Source of the DNA: Bacteroidales bacterium
Lineage (GTDB): Bacteria > Bacteroidota > Bacteroidia > Bacteroidales > WCHB1-69
Assembly (NCBI GenBank): GCA_012518765.1
Contig: JAAYRN010000127.1
Location: 1-9,930, forward strand
Reading direction: 5' to 3'
Length of the DNA: 9,930 bases
The notes below the pieces were generated by a model. The model was given only the letters and a program-made list of their open reading frames with translations. It ran no database searches and was not told the DNA's origin. The stretch's first letter is position 1. Every line of letters begins with the position of its first letter. Of the stretch, positions 1 to 8,239 are shown one piece after another. The translations under genes and the position numbers were made by a program.

Positions 1-3000
1 TGGGGAATGTCCGAAGCAGGTTACAATGAATTGGACGATGCCCAAAATTATAAATACAGAGCTTTTGGTGTGCCATATTTGAAATTTCAAAATACGATTT
101 CAAACCGAATTGTGATTTCTCCTTACAGCTCTTTGATGGTTATAGGATTAAAAGACAGAGAAGTATATGAAAATATTCAAAAATTCAAACAATTGAATAT
201 GTTTCACGATTTTGGTTTCTTTGAATCTTACGACGAAGAAGATAAGGTAAATGTGGAGGCTTATTATGCACATCATCAGGGAATGATTTTAGCTGCTTTG
301 ACCAATTATTTGCAATCAGATTGTATTCAAAATTATTTTCATCAGGATAAAAAAATCCAATCAATGGAAACCTTGTTGAAAGAAAAAGCCCAAATCAGAC
401 CTTATATTGATTTGAAAATCACGAAATACAAACGCTATAGGTATTCAAAAGAAAGCCAAGAAAACGATATGCGTGAATACGATAACCTCAAACCAGTTCC
501 CGAAATTGGGGTGTTGTCAAATGGTTATTATACCTTATTAATCAATGACAGAGGATGTGGTTTTAGTCGATATAAAGACCTTTACATCAATAGATACCGA
601 AAAATAACATCTGAAAATCACGGAATATTTATGTACATTCGCGATGTGTATTCAGGGAAATTATGGTCAAATACCTATGCACCACTGAATGTAAAACCAG
701 ATGCGTACAGAGTAATTTTTGCTTCCGACCGCATAAAATATATACGAGAAGATGAAGGCATAATTACCACCACAGAAATATGTGTTGTAAAAGATAAAAA
801 TGCCGAAATTCGTAAAATTTCATTTGAAAACAATACATCCAAAGATGTTGTCTTGGAACTAACATCTTATGGAGAAGTAATTATGTGTCAAAATGATAGA
901 GATATTGCTCATCGCTCTTTCAATAGCATGACTATTTACAGCGAATTTGATAAACAAACATCTACGCTAATATTTACCCGAAAATCTCGTCATGCCAAAG
1001 ACACAAAATATTTTGTTGCTTCCCGTATGTTTTTTGAAAACGAAAACGACTTAAAAATTGAATATGAGACTTCTCGCCTACATTTTATAGGAAGAAACCG
1101 AACTACAAATAATCCCGAAATTATCATGAATCGGAGAAATTTGTCGAAAGGATTAGGCTCTTCTTTAGACCCGATTATGAGCATACGTAGGGAGATTATT
1201 GTAAAAGCAGGCGAACAAGAAAATGTATACCTGATTGTAGGTTTTGGTAAAGCTCGCGAACAAGTATTGGATATGGTAAATAGCTATCAATCAAATATTG
1301 ACGTAAATCATGCCTTCGATATGGCAACCGCTTTGAACAATATGCGAACAAGCTATTCTCATTTAAAAGGTTCGCAAATGAGATTGTATAATGCTATATT
1401 GAAATATATTTTCCAAACAACTTCGATTAGCAATAAACGTAGAGCCGTTTTACAAAAAAATACATTGTCTCAACCTAATTTGTGGAAATTTGGAATATCG
1501 GGTGATCTTCCCATTATCTTGGTAGAAATGGATGCCATTGAAAATGCCTTGATTTTGAAAGATGTATTACAAGCCTATGAGTTTTATAAAAGTAGAGGAA
1601 TTTATATAGATATAGTCGTTATCGATAACGAAAAAAATTGCAAAGAAGGTGTATTGAAAAAATACATTTCAGATTTAATAAGTAAAATTTATTACTTTAA
1701 TTATTTTGAAAATACATTAGGAAATATATATACAATTTCTTGCAGCGAAATTACTTCCGAAGAACGTATTTTGTTACAAACCATTGCACGTATCTCAATC
1801 GATACATCAAACAAGAAAACATTGGAAAAACAAATACAGGAATTGGAAACAGAACTTATAGTGAGCGTAGATAAAAGTCAGTACACCGATTTATTGACAA
1901 AAGAAGTAGAAACGCCGAAAGATTTAATGTTTTACAATGAATTTGGAGGATTTACAAAAGACGGTAAAGAATACTATATCAGCGATATTAATACTCCCAT
2001 GCCTTGGATTAATGTAATAGCTAATCCTAATTTTGGTTTTATTATTAGCAACAGTATGAGTGGATTTACATATGCGTATAATAGTCAGGCATATAAACTT
2101 ACTACATGGTCAAATGACATGGTTTCAGACCCACCTTCCGAAATTATTTTAATTAATAAACAACGATTTGTTCCTACCGTAACCCGACACGGAATAGGTT
2201 ATTCAATTTTTACAGCAGAAACCTATGCTTTTGATATTCAGATAAAAGTGTTTGCATCTTTACATAAAAGAGAAAAATATTATTTGATTACACTTAAAAA
2301 TACAACTACCTATGCCCAGCAAGTACAATTAGATTTAATGGCTAAAATGGTATTAGGAACTACGGAAGAAAAAACAAATCGACATTTATTATCGGAGTGG
2401 AAAGAAGATGAAAACAGCTTATATTTCAAAAACGTATACAATAACATCTTAAAAAACGTATCGGCTTATCTCACATCTACAGAGAAAATTGTAGATTACG
2501 AAGACAAGCATCCAAACAATAAAAATATTGGTATACAAATAGATATAGAGTCAGGTGAGAGTAAACAATTGGCATTTATCATCGGAACCAAAGAAGATGA
2601 CGAAAGTAAAACTTCTTTGTTGTTGAGCGATATTGAACGCGAATTGGAAGAAGTACATAAGTATTGGGATAAAAAATTATCTACCATAAAAATTACTACC
2701 CCCGATACTTCGTTTAATTACATGATGAATAATTGGTTTATGTATCAAACATATTCCTCTCGTTTGTATGCACGTGCTGGATTTTATCAAGTAGGTGGAG
2801 CTTACGGATTTAGAGACCAATTACAGGATATGATGAGTGTTTTATATAGCAACCCCCAAAGGGCAAAAGAACAAATCATCAGACATGCTTCCCGCCAATT
2901 TCCCGAAGGAGATGTATTGCATTGGTGGCACGACGAAACCATGTTTGGCACAAGAACAACTTTTTCAGATGATTATTTATGGTTAATTTATGTAAGTTAT

Positions 3001-4176
3001 GATTACATCCGAATTACAGGTGATTATGATTTATTAGACGAATTAGCACCTTTTGTACAAGGAGAAAAATTGCAAGAACACGAAGCCGAAAAAGGAATAA
3101 ATTTCTATATTAGCGATGAAAAAGATACCGTATACAATCATTTAAAATTATGTATAGAAAAGACACTCAATCAATTTGGACGACATGGATTGCCATTAAT
3201 GGGTAGTGGCGACTGGAACGATGGAATGAACAAAGTGGGACATTTGGGCAAAGGAGAAAGTGTTTGGGTTGGATTCTTTTTGTTAGATATTTTACAAAAA
3301 ATGATACATCTATCTACTTACAAAGAAGACATTTCTTTTGTAGAGAAATGCCAAAAAGCCATAGACCCTTTGAGAACGGCACTTACAAAAAACGCATGGG
3401 ATGGCGAATGGTTTTTAAGAGCTTATTTTGACAATGGAGACACCTTAGGCTCTCGCAACAATACAGAATGTCAGATAGATTTGATTTCACAATCCTGGAG
3501 CATACTGACCGATGTTGCAAATGAAAAAATGAAACAAAGTATTTTACGAGAAACAGAAGTCCGATTGGTTGACCACGAAAATAAAATTATCAAACTGTTA
3601 ACACCCGCCTTTAAAAACTCAAAAAATAATCCAGGCTATATCATGGATTATTTAGAAGGGATTCGTGAAAACGGAGGACAATATACCCACGCCGCATTGT
3701 GGTATATTACGGCATTGCTAAAAGAAGGCTTTATTAACAAAGCATACTCTTATTATTCCATGATAAATCCTATAAATAGAACAAGTAATATAGGAGATGC
3801 TTTGAAATATAAAGTAGAACCCTATAGCGTAGCAGCTGATATTTATTCAAATCCACAACTTGCAGGAAGAGGAGGTTGGACGTGGTACACAGGCTCAAGC
3901 AGCTGGTCGTATAAAGTAGGCTTAGAACATATTCTTGGTTTTATAAAAGAAGGGGATACGCTTAAAATTCAGCCTAAAATCCCTTCGTCTTGGAAAGAAT
4001 TTAGCATAGCATATCGTTTTATAGATACAGTATATGATATTGAAGTAAAATATACGGGAAAAGAAAATAAGCAAAACATGCCTCAAAAAATATATTTAGA
4101 TGGAAAAATGCTCGAAAACAACATAATACCATTGGTTAACGATAAAAAAAATCACAAGGTCAAAATAGAGTATTAG
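1..4176 (+). CDS. Cyclic beta-1,2-glucan synthase-like protein, C-terminal part (GH189/GH144-like tail plus GH94 region); 5' partial
   Basis: The frame is open from base 1, so the true start lies before the window; 1391 codons are visible (residues counted from base 1). Residues 1 to about 115 resemble the end of the glycoamylase-type (GH189/GH144-like) domain of cyclic glucan synthases: WGMSEAGYN, YRAFGVP and AHHQGM (90-95). A first GH94-type beta-sandwich begins near 165 (PVPEIGVLSNG), followed by the linker region with LWKFGISGDLPI (about 494-505). A second sandwich begins near 647. The (alpha/alpha)6 catalytic barrel carries GFRDQ (936-940), HWWHDE (974-979), GSGDWNDGMN with the DWND motif at 1071-1074 (the GH94 general-acid region), GGQYTHAALW, and GGWTWYTGSSSW (1291-1302, the phosphate-site region). 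In characterised synthases, an N-terminal GT84 domain polymerises UDP-glucose at the inner membrane, the middle domain cyclises, and GH94 trims chain length by phosphorolysis. I infer the same here. The GT84 part is not visible, so a GH-only fusion related to 1,2-beta-oligoglucan phosphorylase remains possible. Confidence 0.88.
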   Translation, partial: WGMSEAGYNELDDAQNYKYRAFGVPYLKFQNTISNRIVISPYSSLMVIGLKDREVYENIQKFKQLNMFHDFGFFESYDEEDKVNVEAYYAHHQGMILAALTNYLQSDCIQNYFHQDKKIQSMETLLKEKAQIRPYIDLKITKYKRYRYSKESQENDMREYDNLKPVPEIGVLSNGYYTLLINDRGCGFSRYKDLYINRYRKITSENHGIFMYIRDVYSGKLWSNTYAPLNVKPDAYRVIFASDRIKYIREDEGIITTTEICVVKDKNAEIRKISFENNTSKDVVLELTSYGEVIMCQNDRDIAHRSFNSMTIYSEFDKQTSTLIFTRKSRHAKDTKYFVASRMFFENENDLKIEYETSRLHFIGRNRTTNNPEIIMNRRNLSKGLGSSLDPIMSIRREIIVKAGEQENVYLIVGFGKAREQVLDMVNSYQSNIDVNHAFDMATALNNMRTSYSHLKGSQMRLYNAILKYIFQTTSISNKRRAVLQKNTLSQPNLWKFGISGDLPIILVEMDAIENALILKDVLQAYEFYKSRGIYIDIVVIDNEKNCKEGVLKKYISDLISKIYYFNYFENTLGNIYTISCSEITSEERILLQTIARISIDTSNKKTLEKQIQELETELIVSVDKSQYTDLLTKEVETPKDLMFYNEFGGFTKDGKEYYISDINTPMPWINVIANPNFGFIISNSMSGFTYAYNSQAYKLTTWSNDMVSDPPSEIILINKQRFVPTVTRHGIGYSIFTAETYAFDIQIKVFASLHKREKYYLITLKNTTTYAQQVQLDLMAKMVLGTTEEKTNRHLLSEWKEDENSLYFKNVYNNILKNVSAYLTSTEKIVDYEDKHPNNKNIGIQIDIESGESKQLAFIIGTKEDDESKTSLLLSDIERELEEVHKYWDKKLSTIKITTPDTSFNYMMNNWFMYQTYSSRLYARAGFYQVGGAYGFRDQLQDMMSVLYSNPQRAKEQIIRHASRQFPEGDVLHWWHDETMFGTRTTFSDDYLWLIYVSYDYIRITGDYDLLDELAPFVQGEKLQEHEAEKGINFYISDEKDTVYNHLKLCIEKTLNQFGRHGLPLMGSGDWNDGMNKVGHLGKGESVWVGFFLLDILQKMIHLSTYKEDISFVEKCQKAIDPLRTALTKNAWDGEWFLRAYFDNGDTLGSRNNTECQIDLISQSWSILTDVANEKMKQSILRETEVRLVDHENKIIKLLTPAFKNSKNNPGYIMDYLEGIRENGGQYTHAALWYITALLKEGFINKAYSYYSMINPINRTSNIGDALKYKVEPYSVAADIYSNPQLAGRGGWTWYTGSSSWSYKVGLEHILGFIKEGDTLKIQPKIPSSWKEFSIAYRFIDTVYDIEVKYTGKENKQNMPQKIYLDGKMLENNIIPLVNDKKNHKVKIEY

Positions 4177-4224
4177 TCTTATTTTTATAAATATTTTAAG
4201 ATAAACAAAAGTATTTGACTAAAA

Positions 4225-4238
4225 AACTAAGATTAGTT
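4225..4238. repeat. Short dyad upstream of the PUR-domain gene
   Basis: AACTAA and TTAGTT form 6-base inverted arms around a 2-base centre. The dyad overlaps the place where the -33 element of the putative promoter of the next gene would fall, so it could be a protein-binding site. It could also be a weak remnant of a terminator for the preceding gene, but there is no following T-run and the stem is short. In sequence this AT-rich, such a dyad may be chance. Confidence 0.25.
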
Positions 4239-4268
4239 ACAAATGTATTGAAAAATAATTTATTTTTG
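4237..4268 (+). promoter_or_regulatory. Putative Bacteroidota-type promoter for the PUR-domain gene
   Basis: TATTTTTG at 4261-4268 matches the phylum's -7 consensus TAnnTTTG exactly. The -33 position (4237-4240, TTAC, 20-base spacer) matches TTTG poorly. Transcription would start about 4272-4276, giving a leader of roughly 35 bases before the ATG at 4309. A promoter here is reasonable because 132 bases separate this gene from the one before it. Confidence 0.45.
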
Positions 4269-4308
4269 CTAAAATATTATTTTACGATAGAATATAAAAG
4301 AAAAGATT

Positions 4309-4629
4309 ATGGAAAAGCGTGAAAACAAAGAAAGTAATGAAGTTACATCGAAAGTATTACGAGCAGGGAAAAGAACGTATTTTTTTGATTTAAAGGAAAC
4401 AAAGAATCAGGAACACTATTTAACAATTACTGAAAGTAAATATCGATTTGATGAAATCAAAGGAACGCATTTTTATGAGAAAAATAAAATTTTTCTTCAT
4501 ATTCAAGATATTGAAAATTTTAGTAACACATTAAATGAAATTATTTCCTACATTCATTCACACGAAGGAGAAATACAATCAATACGATCAAATCGTAAAA
4601 ATCAATTAGAAAATAAAGAAGAGAATTAG
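4309..4629 (+). CDS. DUF3276 family PUR-domain nucleic-acid-binding protein
   Basis: This 106-residue protein is recognisable as the small PUR-alpha-like family (DUF3276) that is near-universal in Bacteroidota. The family fold is a four-stranded beta-sheet with one helix. Members related to PUR-alpha, including the Borrelia protein BpuR, bind single-stranded DNA or RNA. Visible landmarks are the basic strand RAGKRTYFFDLK (18-29), YLTITESK (37-44), RFDEI (46-50), IFLHIQDIENF (61-71), and the helix over about 66-87. Residues 88-106 are a charged, low-complexity tail (NRKNQLENKEEN). Length and single PUR repeat fit the family; known PUR proteins act as dimers. It has its own putative promoter and no Shine-Dalgarno site. 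The preceding large enzyme has no evident functional link. Targets in this organism are unknown; a role in RNA or ssDNA binding is inference from the fold. Confidence 0.9.
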   Translation: MEKRENKESNEVTSKVLRAGKRTYFFDLKETKNQEHYLTITESKYRFDEIKGTHFYEKNKIFLHIQDIENFSNTLNEIISYIHSHEGEIQSIRSNRKNQLENKEEN

Positions 4630-4668
4630 TTTTGGTAATTTATAGTGATAGTTGAAACTAATTTCTTC
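4618..4668. terminator. Inverted repeat between convergent genes, likely bidirectional terminator
   Basis: AATTAGTTT (4624-4632) is perfectly complementary to AAACTAATT (4655-4663). Allowing one bulged G at 4623, the stem extends through GAAGA/TCTTC to 4618 and 4668, giving about 14 pairs around a 22-base loop. The TAG stop of the PUR gene (4627-4629) lies in one arm and the CTA (stop of the BI-1 gene, 4658-4660) in the other. The minus-strand side is followed by a T-rich run (reverse complement of the A-rich 3' end of the PUR gene). The plus-strand side has only a short T-rich stretch. The stem is AT-rich and the loop is long, so it is not a textbook terminator. Confidence 0.5.
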
Positions 4669-5380
4669 CGTTTACAAAACGTAGAAGAAACAGAAATAGG
4701 TTGATAAAGTTTAGGTATAGGGACAATGCACCCATTAAAGCAGTTTTATTGCCTTCTTCGGTACCTATTACGGAAGTTGTTCCTGCACGTTTCATACGTT
4801 GAACATCCCAAGCGGTAAGTCCAGTAAAAATTAACACACCTGCTATTGAAATAATCCACTCTAAACCACTACTTTTCATAAATAAGTTGGTCAATGAAGC
4901 TATAATAAGTCCAATAAGAGCCATAAATAACAGTGAACCAAATTTTGTTAAATCCGTATGTGTGGTATAGCCTGCTATTGCCATAACTCCAAACATACTT
5001 GCCGAAACTATAAATGCAATTGCAATGGTTTGTTGAGTATATACCCATAAAATAAAACTCAAACTGGCTCCCATCAAAATGGTATAAACAATAAACAACG
5101 TCAAAAGTGCAACAAACGATAAACGTTGCAGACCTACTGACATAAAAATTACCATCATAAAAGGAGAAAAAATAACAAGCCATCCTAATAGATTAAAACC
5201 TGTTTCACTTATTAATAAGCTCATGAGCGAACTTGATGCAAATAACCAAGCTACGGATGCAGTAATGAGTAATCCTGCAAACATCCAAATAAAAACATTG
5301 GCTACAAATTTTCTACTTAAAGCCTTTTCATCGGTCAAAACACCTGATTCCGAGGTGTTATAATTCTTTTCTATATTCAT
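4658..5380 (-). CDS. Bax inhibitor-1 (BI-1/YccA/TMBIM) family membrane protein
   Basis: The 240-residue, strongly hydrophobic protein has about seven membrane segments: near 27-48, 62-81, 86-103, 105-114 with 118-137, 147-168, 173-190 and a C-terminal re-entrant segment 219-234. Family landmarks are the N-terminal FVANVFIWMFAGLLIT, GYTTHTDLTKFG (137-148), FTGLTAWDVQRMK (185-197) and GALSLYLNFINLFLFLLR (217-234). Bacterial relatives such as B. subtilis YetJ are pH-sensitive calcium-leak channels; E. coli YccA instead modulates the FtsH protease. The pH sensor is a pair of Asp residues. The first is present (D192), but the second position, usually in LYLDFINLF, is Asn (N224, codon AAC). The soluble N-terminus of about 22 residues is normal. 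The start ATG lies 12 bases after the DUF4340 stop, so it is probably the last gene of the gldF transcript. Family is clear; activity is not. Confidence 0.9.
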   Translation of the reverse strand: MNIEKNYNTSESGVLTDEKALSRKFVANVFIWMFAGLLITASVAWLFASSSLMSLLISETGFNLLGWLVIFSPFMMVIFMSVGLQRLSFVALLTLFIVYTILMGASLSFILWVYTQQTIAIAFIVSASMFGVMAIAGYTTHTDLTKFGSLLFMALIGLIIASLTNLFMKSSGLEWIISIAGVLIFTGLTAWDVQRMKRAGTTSVIGTEEGNKTALMGALSLYLNFINLFLFLLRFVNGRN

Positions 5381-5392
5381 AATGTTCTTTTT

Positions 5393-6460
5393 TTATTCTT
5401 CTGGAAAATAATATTGCAATGGCTGTACAATTCTATCAAAAACAAAATATTGACAAACAACTATTTCTTGTTTTTTATCATTGATAACGGCGTAGAATTT
5501 ATCTCTGTTGTAAACATCCATAAAATCTTCATCGTAAATGTAATTAGCTGTATCAAATACATTTTTCATGTAATTCATGGATATTTTGGTTTGTTTGTTA
5601 TCCATATCGTTAATAATAATGTCTTTAAATTTAGATGAAAAAAGAGAGTCTTTGGCTCCTTGTGTTAAATCGCTGGCAAAAAATTCAAAATTCAAATCTC
5701 TGTATTCAGACAAATGGTCGAATAGTTTTGCTGTGTCGTAAGAAGGTAATTTTAGATTATTTCCTGATAAAATATCAAAAAAACGCTCTCCACTTCTGAC
5801 AATGGAAAAAGATTGTTCAGCGTTTTCATAATCAATTGATTGTACGCTTTTTATTTTAGATATTTTTAATTTTACAATGTTACGGGTTTTCCATTCCGAC
5901 TCGAAAGGAGAGTAATACGGAGAAATAAAGCCTCTAAATCCAGGTAAGTAAACAATAAAAGATTCTTTGCCTCCTTCTAAAAAAGCATAAGTTCCCAAAT
6001 TATCTTGGGTTACATTGCCGATATAATACACTTTTTTTGCGGTATATTTCCATAGTTTTATTTTGCCAATTTTTATTTTGTGGTTGGTGTAGTAAACTTC
6101 TACTTTACTTGAACCCGTTGCTAACCATTTGTTTACATTATTTCTTGCGGCAAGAGACACAGGCTCGCGTATGGATATATTACAGATAATATTTAGCAAA
6201 TCATCTATATTTTTTTGTACAGCGACAAATTTTTTATTTACCGTCCACGTATTATCGTTTTTTCGTTCCAATAAAATTTGATTTTCATAACCATCAGCAA
6301 TAAAAATTTTTGAAATAGCGCTTGTATCTTTTACGGCAAACTGATTGGAATTATAATCGAAAGTACTTGATTTTCTACTCCATAGAATAAGAACAGCACC
6401 TATGATTAACAGCCCCGTAACAGATAAAATGATAATATTTTTTTTGGTGTTTTTATTCAT
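5393..6460 (-). CDS. DUF4340 domain-containing membrane-anchored protein
   Basis: The 355-residue protein starts with a short basic stretch (MNKNTKK) and one membrane segment, about residues 8-27. The rest is a soluble domain that should lie in the periplasm. It is rich in beta strands and has the run typical of DUF4340 proteins: an early strand pair with ISKIFIADG (49-57) and ILLERKNDNTWTVN (62-75), then VYYIGN (144-149) and ESFIVYLPGF (166-175), then SEWKTRNIVKLKISKI leading into a repeat of the strand pattern. No catalytic motif is apparent and no lipobox is seen. DUF4340 genes commonly lie next to GldG-like genes in several phyla, so the protein is inferred to be an accessory of the same ABC complex. 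Its start is 20 bases past the gldG stop, across the AT palindrome TTAAATTTAA, with no Shine-Dalgarno site. Biochemical function is unknown. Confidence 0.78.
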   Translation of the reverse strand: MNKNTKKNIIILSVTGLLIIGAVLILWSRKSSTFDYNSNQFAVKDTSAISKIFIADGYENQILLERKNDNTWTVNKKFVAVQKNIDDLLNIICNISIREPVSLAARNNVNKWLATGSSKVEVYYTNHKIKIGKIKLWKYTAKKVYYIGNVTQDNLGTYAFLEGGKESFIVYLPGFRGFISPYYSPFESEWKTRNIVKLKISKIKSVQSIDYENAEQSFSIVRSGERFFDILSGNNLKLPSYDTAKLFDHLSEYRDLNFEFFASDLTQGAKDSLFSSKFKDIIINDMDNKQTKISMNYMKNVFDTANYIYDEDFMDVYNRDKFYAVINDKKQEIVVCQYFVFDRIVQPLQYYFPEE

Positions 6461-6480
6461 TTAAATTTAAAATTATTAAG

Positions 6481-8235
6481 TTATCTTGCAAAACGTTTTC
6501 GTTGTATAAACGTAAAAACAATTCCCATAATTAGTATAATTGCTAACGGCAAAGCTATATTAATAGTTTGCCAAAACGTTTTTTCTTTTAATATTTTATT
6601 TTCATCAAGTAGTCTCATTTTAAAATCTTTAGATCTTACTTGTGCAATTCCTTCATCGTCGCATAAATAATTAACTACGTTCAAAAGAAAATTTTTATTT
6701 CCATATACAGCATCCGTATATTGGTCGTAGCCTAAGGGGAAAGGATAGCGTTTGGAACTAAATTGATTTTTAATCATATCTCCGTCCGAGACAAAAACCA
6801 TCTTAGTTGGTTTGCTTTTGGCAAAAAAACCAATTTCTTTTTGACTTTCCATTTCGCCAATGCCTGAATATAAGGAGGTAAACTCTCCTTCAACCAACAC
6901 ACATACAGGGATATTACGATGTGAAAACTCTCTATAATTAGCCCTTCGTTTCAATGCCTCTAAGCTGATAATGGCAGGAGTATTTACAATCTTAGTATTT
7001 GCCGAAGTTGTTAGTAAAACAGTTTTTGTCAAGTCGGTTTTAGTTCCTACCGTATCGATAGAGCTAATAAATTCTGTTTTCAATACGCTCAAATTTTTTA
7101 CAATAGGATGGTCGACAAAAGGAGTTATTAAAGGGAAATAATACCAAGGAATGAATTTATATTGAGCTTGACCTGCCAATTGTCCTGTTTGAATTGGAAT
7201 GGCTAAAGCATTTATATCTTGCAGTAAATTAGTATTTAAGCGTACTCCATAACGAAAAAACATATCGTCTAAATTCAAATCTCTGGGTAAGCAAGGAGCT
7301 TCCATATAATGTTGTAAGCTGTCCATTTCGGCAAGTACAGGGTCAACGTACCACAATATTTTTCCCCCTCTCATAACAAACTGATCCAATATATACTTTT
7401 CTATATTTGGAAAAGGTTCTGTTGGTTTGGCTATGATAAGCAGGTCGTATTTATTCTCTTTTAGTTTAAATTCTGTCTTGGTTGAGTCTGTGATTTCAAT
7501 ATCGATTAAAGTTGAAATATTTCCGTTTAAGGTAACAGAATCAACCTTATAAAAATCGGCTATGGCAACAGCTGCACTAAAAACTTCTGCGTTACTTAGT
7601 TCGCCGTGTCCTTTTACAAAGGCAACATTTGCTTTTTGCTGTCCGGTTAATCTTCGAATAGCATTTCCGATGTTGTATTCTAATTTTTCAATAGAAAATT
7701 TAATTACATCGCCTCTATTAATTAAAATTCCATCGTCAGCATCGACCAAAGATACAGGTGTTTCGCGCTGATGGTAAGAAATAATAGCTCCCGGAACTAT
7801 ATAATGTGTTTTTACTCCACTTGCATCAACATCTTGAATAGGTTGAGGTTGAAGTCCTTGTTTATAAAGTTGCCCGTAATATGCTTTTAGTTGTTGTTCG
7901 TCTTTTCCTTCGGCTGGATTTATAAATTCATAATGAATATTTTTAGAATACACACTTAATTCATCTAAAAATTCACGTGTTTTTAACGATAATTCGGCAA
8001 AGTCGGGAGGAAGATTATTTCCGTGTAAATAAACTTTTACATATATAATATCTTCAAGATTTTCAACAAGTTCAATTGTAGATTTAGAAAGGGTATAACG
8101 TTTTTCACTTGTTAAATCGAACCGTAAAAAAATAAAAGAGAAGATTATATTAACCAAAACGATTATAATCAATACAGAAAAAAATTGTATTAAATTATTG
8201 CGTTTCAGTGAGCGAACATTTTTACTTGTTTTCAT
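6481..8235 (-). CDS. gldG: GldG-like ABC transporter auxiliary (substrate-binding) component
   Basis: The 584-residue protein has one N-terminal membrane segment (about 17-38) and one at the C-terminus (about 556-577) followed by the basic tail QRKRFAR, with a large periplasmic region between. That layout and length fit GldG (ABC_transp_aux family). Landmarks are LRFDLTSEKRYTLS (37-50) just after the first segment, VKVYLHG, VAFVKGHGE (204-212), LLIIAKPTEPF (265-275), FVMRGGKILWYVDP (286-299), MVFVSDGDMIKNQ (479-491) and NFLLNVVNYLCDDEGI (515-530). In Flavobacterium johnsoniae, GldF, GldG and the ATPase GldA are linked to gliding and were proposed to form an ABC transporter; the substrate is unknown. 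Homologues also occur in non-gliding species. The start ATG is four bases after the gldF stop, so the two are almost surely co-translated. No ATPase gene is visible nearby. Confidence 0.87.
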   Translation of the reverse strand: MKTSKNVRSLKRNNLIQFFSVLIIIVLVNIIFSFIFLRFDLTSEKRYTLSKSTIELVENLEDIIYVKVYLHGNNLPPDFAELSLKTREFLDELSVYSKNIHYEFINPAEGKDEQQLKAYYGQLYKQGLQPQPIQDVDASGVKTHYIVPGAIISYHQRETPVSLVDADDGILINRGDVIKFSIEKLEYNIGNAIRRLTGQQKANVAFVKGHGELSNAEVFSAAVAIADFYKVDSVTLNGNISTLIDIEITDSTKTEFKLKENKYDLLIIAKPTEPFPNIEKYILDQFVMRGGKILWYVDPVLAEMDSLQHYMEAPCLPRDLNLDDMFFRYGVRLNTNLLQDINALAIPIQTGQLAGQAQYKFIPWYYFPLITPFVDHPIVKNLSVLKTEFISSIDTVGTKTDLTKTVLLTTSANTKIVNTPAIISLEALKRRANYREFSHRNIPVCVLVEGEFTSLYSGIGEMESQKEIGFFAKSKPTKMVFVSDGDMIKNQFSSKRYPFPLGYDQYTDAVYGNKNFLLNVVNYLCDDEGIAQVRSKDFKMRLLDENKILKEKTFWQTINIALPLAIILIMGIVFTFIQRKRFAR

Positions 8236-8239
8236 GCGA

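Noticed and set aside
4869..5183. Open frame of about 100 codons on the minus strand inside the BI-1 gene
   Set aside because: It is an alternate frame of the same strand, rich in Tyr, Phe and Cys as expected from a shifted membrane-protein sequence, and lies wholly inside a clear family member.
5414..5638. Plus-strand open frame opposite the end of the DUF4340 gene
   Set aside because: It is antisense to a supported gene, strongly Ile/Asn/Phe biased, with no promoter or family match.
6461..6470. Perfect palindrome TTAAATTTAA between gldG and the DUF4340 gene
   Set aside because: Ten AT-only bases in a 20-base AT-rich gap are likely chance; there is no stem long enough to terminate or process the transcript.
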